The notes beneath the pieces are model-generated. The model ran no database searches. It was not told where the DNA came from and was given only the letters and a program-made list of their open reading frames with translations. A stretch of 64,000 nt of DNA from Adineta ricciae (Eukaryota > Rotifera > Eurotatoria > Adinetida > Adinetidae), in NCBI GenBank assembly GCA_905250025.1, contig CAJNOJ010000019.1, positions 1 to 64,000 of the forward strand, given 5' to 3'. Below, in pieces: positions 25,660 to 36,919 of this stretch (its first letter is position 1; the number at the start of each line of letters is the position of its first letter). Both the position numbers and the translations under genes were made by a program.

Positions 25660-27596
25660 AACAATCTAATTACTAATTAATAAATAAATAATCATCCTTT
25701 GAAAAGAAAAACTAGTTCAATTTCAATACAATGATCATTTAAAAATTGTGTCATCTTCCAACGCCCATAACTTTACCTTATCGACATTCTCTTCTAAAAT
25801 GCTTCAAAATCTATAAATTTAGCCTCATCGGAAAATCGCTTTTCGAGCCTACCACTCCAACTACACTCGTGAATTTCCATACAGATACATTTCTCCATTG
25901 AAAATTTCATATGACGACACTAATATCAAACTATCTAATAATATTAGCTCATCTACGAATGATACTCTCCAATTACACTCACAACATCGATGTATATTGA
26001 TGATGAGGTAATCGATAGACATATAGACAAATGAATGATTTATTCTTGCCAATTAACATTGCCTTATAACATTCATCTGACATAGAGAAATGAATGTAAT
26101 GCTATTATGCAAATCAGTCATGGTAAAACTCTTTCGTTTGTTATTTCAAACAGATATTCGATTTGCTTTTCGTATCTTCTCACTTTACATAGTTTCGATT
26201 ATAATCGAATTGTGACACAATGACACCTTGTTCGTTTCCTAAAGAAACAATTTAATCGTTATAACACAAGTCGATGATTCATTTCTAACGACTGACTTCG
26301 ACGCCAGAAATCTTTTGTGCAAACAATTATCACAATTTCAAAAAGAGAAGATCGACCTAAATCGTCGACACTTCAAATAAAATATAATTGCTCCTATAAT
26401 ACACGAATAGTTTCGCATCTAATCGATCAAGAGAGAATTTTTTCGATTTGGTTTAATCATCACCTGCATATCGTTAGACTAGCTAGAAGGCAATTACTAT
26501 CATCTTGATATCCAGGCAGGTGAAGGATATTGAAAGAGAAAAATGCGTGTTCATTGCTATTGCAATTGCATGTTACATATCGATGATGTCAATTGACAAC
26601 GCAGGATAGCTATTCAATTAGAGCCTTTCTTTCGTAAATTTATGACGTGAGAGAGAGTTTTCTTTTCTAACAAAATCAATGGGATAGATTTAATTTTCAG
26701 ATCGAACAACAGATAGGATATAGTGGCTTTTCTTTCCGTAGAGATGTTTTCTTTTATCTTCTTCGATTAATGAGGTTTACGTCACCTTTGAATGAACATT
26801 GATCAAATCAAAGAGATGATCCTCATCGATCATTGTCTGTATTCTCTAATACATTCATGACACTTTTTCCTGTCTCTCCGGGGGTGTATCGTCTTTGAAC
26901 TTGTTAGGCAAGTGTGGAGGCAAAGATGAACATGTCAGAGTTTTACAATTAACAATCAAGTACCATCGCTACTTAGACGTATTTAGTTCGCACAAGTGCA
27001 ATCAATGGACGTTTCTTTTTGACATTTCGAGAAACGTTTTTACAGGAGCTAATCGAACTAAATCTATCATTGTCACTTAATCTCTCAAGTGTTAAATATT
27101 CGTTTTTGTTGTATTTTATTCTGCATGGGCATGTGTGAATATCATTTTGTTATTTTTTCTCAACTAAACAAGGTGATAAGATGGTCTCTTATCCATTTCG
27201 AATTCTCATAGGTCTATCTTCCTCCTCTCTTTTGTAGAGAATAACAAGTAGCTTGTTCATTTGGATCAAAGGAATCGACGAGATTGCCTAGTGTGCATTT
27301 CAAAAGAAGGAACCTTTATCATTCTAATCATACAATCGAAAAACATCGAGACGCGATCTCATTTTTGGAAATTAGTCAATCGCTTGCTTCCTTTTATTCG
27401 CTGCATTACTAACGATATTCTTGATTTCATGCCAATATGAAAATTGTTTACGTCATTTGAAAACGAATGGGTGTTTTCCTATTGGCTTTGATTTCCTCAC
27501 ATGGCATGTTCATAGAAGAAAAAGAAAAGAAAAGAAGGAAAGAAAGAGAGAGAGAGAGAAAATATACACACTAGACATTCGTTTGGAAAAGAGAAA
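25660..27596. other. Intergenic between GLI and the TIS11 gene
   Basis: About 1.9 kb without a supportable gene. It holds the GLI 3' UTR and the upstream region of the TIS11 gene. A CRE-like core TTTACGTCAT occurs near 27448, and a GA tract lies at 27545-27560. Open frames are short and unconserved in look. Confidence 0.4.
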
Positions 27597-27608
27597 TATA
27601 TATATAAG
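27597..27608 (+). promoter_or_regulatory. TATA-box of the TIS11/TTP gene
   Basis: TATATATATAAG lies 72-83 bp upstream of the start codon, at the right distance for a short 5' leader. TTP/TIS11 genes are immediate-early genes with TATA promoters in other animals, so this is a plausible core promoter, read from sequence only. Confidence 0.4.
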
Positions 27609-27679
27609 AGGATAGACGACATATACGTACATATTCGTCATCTTATTGTCTCGACATTGGTGCCTTGATATTCACTACC

Positions 27680-28348
27680 ATGTATCAACTTCCAGCTTGC
27701 TATTTACATGATGTACTTACATCAATTGTAAGTTTTCAACCTGAGTTAGTCGTACGTGTGAGACTAGTGTTTTTCGTTATTTAGAATGTAAACGTTTTAT
27801 CTCCAACATCTTCACCGAAAGCCTACTCGAAAGCTGTTGGAGGTCCTGTTGTTCGTTCGAATTCGCAACATTTGACAACAATCACGACACACCTTTTTCA
27901 AACAACGACAACCGATGCGAATAGTAAAAGCACATCACAACGCTACAAAACTGAATTGTGTCGTTCATATCACGAAACTGCCTTCTGCAAGTATGGAGAA
28001 AAATGTCAATTTGCCCATGGCTATCATGAACTACGTTCGTTAAATCGACACCCAAAATATAAAACTGTCCTTTGTCGAACATATCATTGCACTGGTTACT
28101 GTAAGTCGAAAAAGTCTTTACGAAGAATTTAAGATTTGTTCTCTTGACTAGGTCCGTATGGTCCACGATGCCACTTTGTTCATGATGAATGTGCTGATAC
28201 TTTGTCATGCAAAACTATCTCACCATCATCATCATTTGGTAGTGATACTCGTTCGTCAGTATCATCATCTCGCTCGATTTCGCCAATGGAGTCTCCATTA
28301 ATAACATCCGATGATATCTTTTTTTCACCGTTTTTACTCAATAAGTGA
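27680..28348 (+). CDS. Tristetraprolin/TIS11-type tandem CCCH zinc-finger protein
   Basis: TIS11/ZFP36 proteins bind AU-rich elements in 3' UTRs and recruit deadenylases, so that target mRNAs decay in the cytoplasm. Three exons: [16 protein letters not shown], then a Ser/Thr-rich exon with the fingers, then the tail. Finger 1 is [20 protein letters not shown] followed by CQFAH, and finger 2 [15 protein letters not shown] then [10 protein letters not shown] across an intron. Both have C-x8-C-x5-C-x3-H spacing and the (Y)KT(E/V)LC lead-in typical of the family. The tail is Ser-rich (phosphorylation-prone) and ends in [12 protein letters not shown]. At about 180 residues it is short for the family. 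AUUUA motifs in its own 3' UTR suggest autoregulation. Confidence 0.88.
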
Positions 28349-28443
28349 AACTGAACGCACAAAAAAAAGGAAAACTATTTCAACTCCCTTAGATTTGAAA
28401 TTTTCTCTTTTTCTTTTTCGTCTCTATATTGAACTTATTTTTC

Positions 28444-28703
28444 TATTTATATATCACGTCTGTTGTATGTATAGTTCACATGTGATTTTGTCTCTTGTTA
28501 TTAATTATTATTATTATTATTTTTTTGTTTGTTTGTTGATTTTGCTCGGATATGACCGCGTGTGTGTGTGGAAGACACGATGAAGAGAAAGAAAAGCTCC
28601 AATGCGCATTGTATGTGCAAGATAATTTCGCTCTTTGTTTTTTTCGTTGTTATACTTTAAACATACATTGCTGTGTTTGATGATTTGAAACTTGATTTAT
28701 TTA
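28444..28703 (+). promoter_or_regulatory. AU-rich elements in the TIS11 3' UTR
   Basis: Downstream of the stop are UAUUUAU (28444-28450) and two overlapping AUUUA motifs, AUUUAUUUA (28695-28703), followed by ATTAAA at 28712 and AATAAA at 28917. UAUUUAU is the preferred binding core of TIS11 proteins, which are known to limit their own mRNA in vertebrates and insects. Confidence 0.4.
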
Positions 28704-29895
28704 AGAAAGATATTAAAAACGAAAAAGAAACTTTTTATGATTATTGACTTCTGTTGTTGCGATTGATGTCTTCCGGCAAATGGAAGATGAGAATCGAAAG
28801 AGAGAGAACTCACTCATAGACAAGGCAAGGCGTCATTTGAGTACTAGAAGAATCAATGAGTTTGAATTGTTAAACAAACAATGTTCTGATGATGTCATGA
28901 AGAGGTTGTAATTCAAAATAAAACATTGATAGGCAGGCAATGGTCAGTTCGATGAATTACACAGAAGTTCTTTTCGAACGATTCGACGTAATCTGTGAAG
29001 AAGTATCAAGTGTTCGTTTTCGATGAAATAAAAGAATGACATCTCTTTGAACAACGACAAAATATGTTATCAATATTCAATTATCGAGAAAGATTGTCTT
29101 TCGTCAATATTTCAACGTGCCAATTGCATGCGATGTCAATGATGTATTCATTCATTTGAAGTGGAAACGAAAATGACTGTTTTACATAAGAATGATGAAT
29201 GAATGCATGCGTAAGACATGGAATGGAGAAACACAAAAAAAAATGACAATCTTGTGTATTAATTATCGATTTGATTATACCTTTGAATTCCGAATTCAAA
29301 CGGTCGGAATAGTCACTTGTGAAAAGATTTGACTGTTTTCGTTTCAACTCTCAATCCAATTATCTACAAATGTTAGATAACTATTGACATACATAACGAA
29401 CAAACTTGCCGTTTGTTTGCTAAATCTTTCAAACAATCAGTAGTTCAATATTTCTTCTCGAATTTCTTTAACATAACAATAGACACAAGGGAAAAGAGAG
29501 ACAGGATATCTGATGCGTTTATGTGTGTGTGTGTGTGAAGACAACATCACATCTTTTGCGTTTGAATTTGTTTTTTCGATGCTCTACTTGTCGGATAAAC
29601 GATGCTGTTAATAGGAAGAATGAGGCAAATGTGTCATGCTGTGAATAAAACATTGCCTAGATAGACAGCAGTCAAGCAGATCAAATCGAAAGATGTGTGT
29701 TTTCTCTTGTTTCCGGCTTTAATTAGATGAACGTTTTTGCCTTTCCGATAGAAAAAAAATCAGATTAGCTTTTCGTTTACATAATATTATAACATATGTT
29801 TGATGTTTGAAAAAGGGGAAAATTGAACGTTCATTTAGCTTCTCGTGTCATTGTTTTTTCTTTACACATTCGAATGTGATGATTGACGATCGATA
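28704..29895. other. Intergenic between convergent TIS11 and phosphatase genes
   Basis: Probably two 3' UTRs plus spacer. A (GT)n run lies near 29523-29538. No coding region supported. Confidence 0.4.
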
Positions 29896-31074
29896 TTAAA
29901 GTGAAATATTCGTCGGTAATGCAAATTCGTCCTGCGTGCTGGAGAGGAGTTTCTCGTTGAGGTCTAGGATGTGTTTGATTTGTTGCATGTAAGAAGATGA
30001 TTTCAGACGAGCGTAATATTCGTGAGCAAATAAGATTTGTAATGGATTATGAATTGTACCTGGTCGTGCTTGTCGAACATTCGCAATCGCTCGACATACG
30101 CGACAATGATTTGCTAATAGAAATGGATAATGACAGAATCGTTCGACAAACTTTTGTTTCGTTTTTGGTTCATTCTCATTTGCCATCATATTTTCATACG
30201 TTAAATCCAAGCAAACCGCTGTTAGACCAGTCCGCCCCATTCCACCCATACAATGCACGAGCAATCGATTACGACTGGAACGATTTACACTAAGGATAAT
30301 GCAATATAAAAATTGCATATAATCACTAATTGACTTCGGAATAAAACGATCGCGGATGGGATACACAATATGTTCCATATTAGCTCGTTTGACATGCATG
30401 GAGTAAATGTCCATATTGTAAAAATTCTTATTTGTCATATTCATAAATGACAATTCTTTCGGCTCGTTTAATGTTATGATTGTATGAACTTGTATTTGAT
30501 TTAAATCATCTTGAATGTTGCGAATATCATGACGAATACGACGGCCGGGTAGTTTTGACATGAAGAGTATAAGTTCATTGTTATCTGAGGATTTAAACGA
30601 GTATTTATCAAGTTTGAGAAGTTCTACATTTTTCGGGATTTCACTGTTTTGTTGCTGAACTGTCATCATATTCCGATGACGATGTATAAACAATGAACCG
30701 TAAGAATACGATATGATAGTGACGATAATTAAAGACAAGAATAGAAGAAAGAAAAAGGAATAAAAAATTAAATTAAAATACATCGTAATCGATAATGATA
30801 AAAGTAAACTTGATACGAGGGTTAATGTTAATGATGACAACATCAAGATAATCAAACATATAAATGGCATGTAGGATAAACGAAATCGTCGTTCGATCCA
30901 TGTTGCCGAAAATAGAAAGAGGAATATGGAGTTGATTGGTGGACAGATTATTAAGAATTGTATAAGATACTGCGAATCATCATATGGAACATTGAATGTC
31001 AAGATAGTTAAACAAATGGAAAGAATGAAAAATATAAATGCAAAGGTTAATGTCGGAGAACGAATAAGAAGCAT
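29896..31074 (-). CDS. Membrane-anchored CDKN3-like dual-specificity phosphatase
   Basis: A 392-residue protein in one uninterrupted exon, unlike its neighbours. Residues about 5-130 hold four or five hydrophobic segments (TFAFIFFILSICLTILTF; FLIICPPINSIFLFLF; MPFICLIILMLSSLTLTL; LIFYSFFFLLFLSLIIVTII). They are followed by a basic loop (IHRHRN) and a cytosolic phosphatase domain from about residue 160. The active site HCMGGMGRTG has the full C-x5-R loop with Cys275 (codon 30250-30252). The preceding VYPIRDRFIP carries the likely general-acid Asp. The domain start (LPGRRIRHDIRNIQDDLNQI, VHTIITLNEP) resembles the CDKN3/KAP group of cysteine phosphatases. Fusion to a polytopic membrane anchor is not a CDKN3 feature. 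Substrate unknown. Confidence 0.8.
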   Translation of the reverse strand: MLLIRSPTLTFAFIFFILSICLTILTFNVPYDDSQYLIQFLIICPPINSIFLFLFSATWIERRFRLSYMPFICLIILMLSSLTLTLVSSLLLSLSITMYFNLIFYSFFFLLFLSLIIVTIISYSYGSLFIHRHRNMMTVQQQNSEIPKNVELLKLDKYSFKSSDNNELILFMSKLPGRRIRHDIRNIQDDLNQIQVHTIITLNEPKELSFMNMTNKNFYNMDIYSMHVKRANMEHIVYPIRDRFIPKSISDYMQFLYCIILSVNRSSRNRLLVHCMGGMGRTGLTAVCLDLTYENMMANENEPKTKQKFVERFCHYPFLLANHCRVCRAIANVRQARPGTIHNPLQILFAHEYYARLKSSSYMQQIKHILDLNEKLLSSTQDEFALPTNISL

Positions 31075-31925
31075 CGCCTTTCGATCTAATAAATAAAGTT
31101 AAGTTTGCTATTCTTATGAAGATGTTTGACAAGTATCAATGATGAAAGAAGGAGATTTACTCGATGCATCGGCGACGAGTACGGCTGTCAAACGGGGAAA
31201 AACATCCTTGCCGAATGATGTTGTCTTAGAAATGAACGATTTGATCGGATTTTATATTATAATTACGTCGCAATCATATTAGGAAATGAGAAAGGAACAA
31301 TTCTGATATGTTTATCAATAAGAAAAACTAAAAGAAATCAGTAGGCCGAAAAAGGCCAACATATCTGTTGGGTACGGGTATCATCTCGGTAATTATTATT
31401 TGGGAAAATAAACTTCGACCGTGTTGGGAAGCTATCTTGCCACTTTGTTCTATTTTCATATGTAAATAACTTCTGCTTCTGTCGAGAATATTTATAACTC
31501 TCTTATATCGCATCAAGGACGAGATCTGTCATTTCGTCGATAGCATTTTTTTGCCTTTCGACGAGAGACAGAGAGTATGGATGCTTTATCATTTTCCCCA
31601 TCTTAAGTGAAAAATTAAATACGCTATTTGGCAGATAATATTTTCACTTGAGCAATCTCTCATTCTTAATTAATAGATAGTTTTTTGATTTAATTAGAAA
31701 TGTAAGAAGAAAAGCGACATTGGAGAGTAGTAGTGAATCAAAAGGAAAAAAAAACGACCGTTAAAGAAAAAGTATCACGTTAGATGATGTTGAGTAAAAA
31801 CACATCTGTGAAAGAGAGAAATAATGATTCATTGATAATAAGAGTGACGTGTCATGTCAGTGATTCGTGTCTTATGTGTGTGTTTTTATTATCGAGAACG
31901 AGCAGAAGAAAGAGAAAAACGATTC
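31075..31925. other. Intergenic upstream of the phosphatase gene
   Basis: AT-rich spacer between KTI12 and the phosphatase, both on the minus strand. No coding region or clear repeat found. Confidence 0.4.
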
Positions 31926-33439
31926 TTAACAAAGATTGTTATTAAGAAACTGAACGAACATGGCTGTTACATTTGTATTGTCCTTTGATGGTGGGTGTGT
32001 CTTGATGAATTTTAAATATTGTTGACGAATTCGACGTAGATCCGAAACCGAATGATTTTGGTTCCAGTTAATCTAAAAAATTCGACGAAAAGAAAATGTT
32101 TTTTTTTCTCTCTTGAAATAATGATTTTCTTTTCTCTCTCTACTTTTTCTGTTGTTCCTGGAATTGAAAACTGCTGACCGAGCACAGCCATTTTACTTTG
32201 TTGAACGATTGACTAAAGTGAACAAATGAACAAAATCAATCGTTGACTATAACGAACAACATACATCGATGACATCCTGCGTTACTCGGTCGACATCATG
32301 TAGGAAATTTGTATCCGAGATTGGTAACTAAAATGAAAGAAAAAAAAAATCTTAACTACTATAGAGTTTCCATTGAGCGAACAATTTACGTTAACTGTCG
32401 ATTTGTTGGGAGGTGGTGGGCGTTTATTCGCCAGATAATCTGCAATTTGTTCTAGTGGTAATTGATCCTCCGGCGTGATTTCAAATAATGGTGCATCCCA
32501 ACGATTTCGACCTTCTGGCGGTTCGTAACGCTGCACTAATGCATCAAAACTATTCAAAAGAAACAAAATTTAAACAATTCTTTGCATACAGGTCATGTTC
32601 TCACATCGATGGATCATATCGATGATTAGCCGTATTCCATTCACGTGCAACGTGTGCAGGAGTATTACAGTAAATCTTTAGTTATCAAAGACAATCGATC
32701 AGACATAAAACGATCGTTGAACTTACTGTGCATTGAACGGTTTGATAAAGTTTAGTTATGCAATAAAGTTCATAGCGATAGCCTGGAAAGTCAAAAAAAG
32801 AGTTTTTTTTTGTCATTTATGCTAGACATCTATAAATATCTTAACAATTTGTCACGAGAGGTTAAACCGGAAAATTTGCATATTCATGTTGAGATAAAAG
32901 TAACAAGCTAGAGTGTGACGTCCATCATTTATTTCCTTTTCTTTTCTTTTCTATCATGATGCATCATGGTTAAGATCAACTCTATTGTCTGAGATTTCCA
33001 ATTATATCTAGTGTAAAGCATAACTAGGATTGCATATGCAACTAGGAACGTTTCTAATGAATACTAGTCGACAAGGTGTATTACCTTTTATATAATTCAA
33101 AGCGTCAAGGATCACCAAATCCGTTTTTGTTACTAATCTGAAAGCTTAATATCAGCGTAAGATTAATACGAGAAGGATAATTCTACCTTTGTGTTTCAGC
33201 TTTCAAATCGCTTCGTGCTTGTTTTTCGAGCGTGTTATCTATTTGTTTTCGGAGAAGAAAAACAATTGGAATGAATGAGAGAGAGTTGATTGAAAACCTG
33301 TATAAACTGCATTTCGATCCAGATTGTTATCCGTAATAATCTGTACGGGCATCGCTTTTGTTTGGAAATAGTCAAGCAGTTCTTTGGCTCGCGTTGATTT
33401 GCCCGAACACGGACCACCGGAGATGACAATGAGTGGCAT
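31926..33439 (-). CDS. KTI12: KTI12 (Elongator regulator, P-loop ATPase)
   Basis: KTI12 associates with the Elongator complex and is needed for wobble-uridine tRNA modification. The start MPLIVISGGPCSGKSTRAK at 33439 contains the P-loop GGPCSGKS and matches human MPLVVFCGLPYSGKSRRA. Downstream exons give YEPPEGRNRWDAPLFEI (human FEAPDSRNRWDRPLF) and RPPPPNKST (human APPPHQST). The C-terminal exons give VSDLRRIRRQYLKF, then THPPSKD and AMFVQFLNNNLC (human LSRLRRQFISYTKMHPNNENLPQLANMFLQYL). About 8 short exons. An AG acceptor (33446-33448) sits 7 nt before the ATG, and Enhancer of zeste ends 255 bp upstream on the same strand, so co-transcription is possible. Confidence 0.9.
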
Positions 33440-33693
33440 TTAATTCTAGACGATAATCAGAATATAGAGAGTTGTAAATCGAAAAAAAATATCAAGTCAA
33501 GTCTAATTTCATCATTTGTTTTATTTAATTTGGTTGTAACAATAAAGAACAAGAAAAATAGATCATGAACATGTTCGAAGAAAAAAAAATGCGTTCAATT
33601 TTGTCGTTTTTAACAAAATAAAAACTAATACATCGAGAGAGGTACACAAAAGTTGACTATATTGGAAATATCTGACATAAAAAAAATCTGACT

Positions 33694-36600
33694 TCAATCA
33701 ATTGATGGTTGGACTAGCATAAAATTATCCGCATATCGTGTTAAAACTGTGACATTCTCTTGTTCGGCTTCATCAACTCGTTCGTTATTGATGAATTGTT
33801 GACGTTGATGAGCGTCATACATGTATTCGAAAAATAATTCATCGCCTTGAAAAATCACTTCTTTTGCGTAGATACCTATCCGATAGTCGCCTGGAAAAGA
33901 AGTTTTACAAAACATGTTCTCAGCCGATGAATAAGAATTACCATTGACTAGTTTAATCTTGGGTACACAATTCGGTTTCGAAGAATGATTCGCAAATCTA
34001 AATGGAAAGGTGGTGAGTCGAGAACACGTGGTGCACAAGGAAAAATCAATGTATAACTAACCGTAATTTATTGCCAAATTGTCGAGCATCAATACAATGT
34101 TGCATATCGAGATTAAATAAATAAGAACATGCGCGTTTGTCGTAAAGTCGACCACGTCGATCGGCTTCTTCCTCTGAGATGATCTCGCCTGTATACTCAG
34201 CGATTAGTTCACCAGGATAGGCAACTGGTGAGCCGAGAAATGCTCCATATCCAGCAACTAAAATATCGATGTTCGAAGAATAGATACAAATGTCAACTGG
34301 TATTACTATCGGATTCAGCAACAAGAATTTGTTTATGAATTTTTCGTTGTAAAGATATATTTGCACATGAAATCGTTGGTAATGATGGAGTTGGAAGAGA
34401 ATTTAGCGATGCTCGAGAATTGGCGCGTCGTCTTTGTTTCGAAATTGTTCTATACGTTGTCTCATTGTTACGACACGATCGGAGAGTTTGTGATCGAGCT
34501 GGTAAATTACAAAGAGTTCGTGATCGAACATTTCGAACAGATGCTTTTGAATAAGACTTTTCTTCTGTTGTTTCCGATACTGATGGAGACGCATCGGCTT
34601 CCCTAGATAATCATCATTCGATATAAACGATAGGATCAATGAATCTATAGTCTATAATAGCAACAAGTAACTTACAGTTTGATCGGAGGACTTACTACAT
34701 TGAAAAATAATGATGCTCCACAATTATGACATAAATCAGGATCACATTCACGTCCTTCAGCACTACATAAACAGCTATTAAATAGACACGATCCTTTGCA
34801 AGCACAGCCAGGAAATCGATGTGGACAATCACTAGCACAATTGCAAAATTTTTCACAAAATGTGCCCATTTTCATGCAACAACATTGAGGATTGTCGACC
34901 GTACATGGACCATCATGTAAACAAGGTTGATACGATGGTTTCAGAGTTGTTGCCGTATTCTTTTGATTGTGATTATCATTGGGTCGATTGAGAGTTCGTT
35001 TGATATAGAGAAGAAAGGCACGCGTAGTGCCTTCTGGCATACGTCGTCGATATGGAAGACGTATTAAACAGGGTGAACCATCTGTTGATGATATGCGTTC
35101 GGAAAAATATTTGGAATCGCGAATAAATTCTTCATACAATTGCTGACATGTGTGATTGCTTTGAAACATGTATTTTAATAAACATAAATCACCGTCGAAG
35201 AGAAAATAAAATAAACGAAATAAACTTTGATCAGTTAGTGTCCAGTTGTTCTCGACGGATATCGCTGGAAGCAGTTGATTATCCATCTGATTTTCAATTC
35301 GTGTTAAATAATGTGATGAGATTCGTTTTTGGATATCAGTCGATCGGACGTTTATATCGAGAGGATTTTCATTGTGAAGATTTTCATCTGACATTACAGA
35401 GGTTTGATTGGAAGAACTTCGCCGTTGACGTTTCTTATTATTATTATCAGGTGACGTTGTCGACTCGGTTGGGGAAGATGATGGCGACAGCGGCCGTTTG
35501 AGATGTTCACGTTGATGTTTATAGCATGTCAAACCGCAAGGTTCTGTTTGGTTGTCGAACGTAAGAGAGAACTTTTTTGGTAATGGTAAATGCGTTGGGC
35601 CTTCCTTATGTAGTAAACAGCTAGAAACAAAACGTTATATTAAATTCTTATGAACAATGAATTCTTACTTATAAGTATAACATCGTGGACAAAATCGAGA
35701 GCACCACGGTTTGATGACAAGTTCATCAGTGTCCATATCTAGCGTATCATCTTGATCAATATTCGTATGATTTCGTTGTTTTTCATTGAGGCAACAGTCA
35801 TGTTCACTGGCTAGTGCCAAAAGTTTGGCTCGCGGTGTTGAGTCACGATGATAATCTGCCGAAAGAAACGAACATGTTACATCAGATTATTTCACCATCC
35901 ATTCTCTTACAAAGTATTGCATCAATAAGTTGTTCATTCGAACAATTATTCCATAGATGATTCGAGCGAAGTGACCGATACAAAGCTTCTAATGATTGTT
36001 CATCGAGTTTTTTTTCTAATGAAGATCATTTGAAAAGATACGAAAAACAAATTAGGAAATTTCCTACTTCGTGTTAACTTCTGTGATTTGGATGGTTCGA
36101 TCGAAATCGAATTGATTAATCGTTGATCTTCAGCATCAAATTTATCTCCCAAGTATGGTATACCGATAAGATGACCGCGTGTTGCAAGATTTCTTGTTGT
36201 TGGCACATACGAGATCAATTCTCGAACGACAGGAAGTGTTGGCATAACTATTGGAATAGTTGAATCCTTGTGTGGATTTTTATTTGTACCATCTGCTACT
36301 GTCACTGAAACAGTAGTGTCGTTATCATCTGTATCGCTATTTAATTCATTCGTTAATGTAGGAATAGAAATAGTTAATGCTTGTGGTGCAGGTGGTTGAA
36401 CTACATGTCGAAGGATACGACTGAAACAAATAATACATATATGGCATGAAAAATTCGCTAGTCTGTATTTATTTTTGTATATGGAATAGTTGGATAAGAA
36501 CTTTCTTACCGAGCGGTTTTTTGTGCCGTTTTATGTATTTGACGATATAAAGTTGTATACTCGGACTCAACAGCTTGCCGCAGAATATCCGCTTCTTTCT

Positions 36601-36712
36601 TAAAAGACGAAAATAATGTTTTTCGCTAGTTAGCAAAATATTCACTGTTCAAACTTACATCAACTGATATTTCTCGTTGATCATACTCGTCACTTCGCTT
36701 TTTCTCACGCAT
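33694..36712 (-). CDS. EZH: Enhancer of zeste, PRC2 H3K27 methyltransferase
   Basis: The catalytic subunit of Polycomb repressive complex 2. It starts MREKKRSDEYDQREISVD at 36712. The N-terminal exons include LIGIPYLGDKFDAEDQ (EZH2 HNIPYMGDEVLDQD) and EPCGLTCYKHQREHLKR (EZH2 KPCGPQCYQHLE). A SANT-like part is NWTLTDQSLFRLFYFLF. The CXC region runs QPCLHDGPCTVDNPQCCC to CCSAEGRECDPDLCHNCGA-type cysteines. The SET domain has LIAEYTGEIISEEEADRRG, FANHSSKPNC and ELFFEYMY, so the catalytic Tyr/His/Asn positions are kept. It is odd in carrying about 88 residues between CHNCGA and ISCANISLQRKIHKQ, where EZH2 has about ten. The C-terminal tail beyond SET is extended and ends MLVQPSID. Confidence 0.93.
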
Positions 36713-36748
36713 ATATTCGTTCAGTGATTTGAAAATAAGAATATATGA

Positions 36749-36919
36749 ATCGATTTTCCCGAATATGAAATCGAAAAATTACCCATTCATAAATTGAAAC
36801 AACCAATTGAAATCAAGTACATGTGTATTGGTCCATTTCTACGTCAATTAGAAACATATTCTATTCCACTCGATAGACAATGGATCAAATTGAAAAATAC
36901 GTTAGAAACAGTTGGTTGA
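36749..36919 (+). pseudogene. Orphan coding-like fragment (possible gene remnant)
   Basis: On the plus strand, 56 codons read without interruption to a TGA and have protein-like composition (EIEKLPIHKLKQPIEIKYMC, then IGPFLRQLETYSIPLDRQWI). No start codon, no upstream partner exon and no known domain were found. It starts 37 bp from the E(z) start codon on the opposite strand. It may be a C-terminal exon copied from another gene, or chance. Confidence 0.25.

Noticed and set aside
35148-35501. 117-codon plus-strand frame inside E(z)
   Set aside because: Antisense shadow of conserved E(z) exons.
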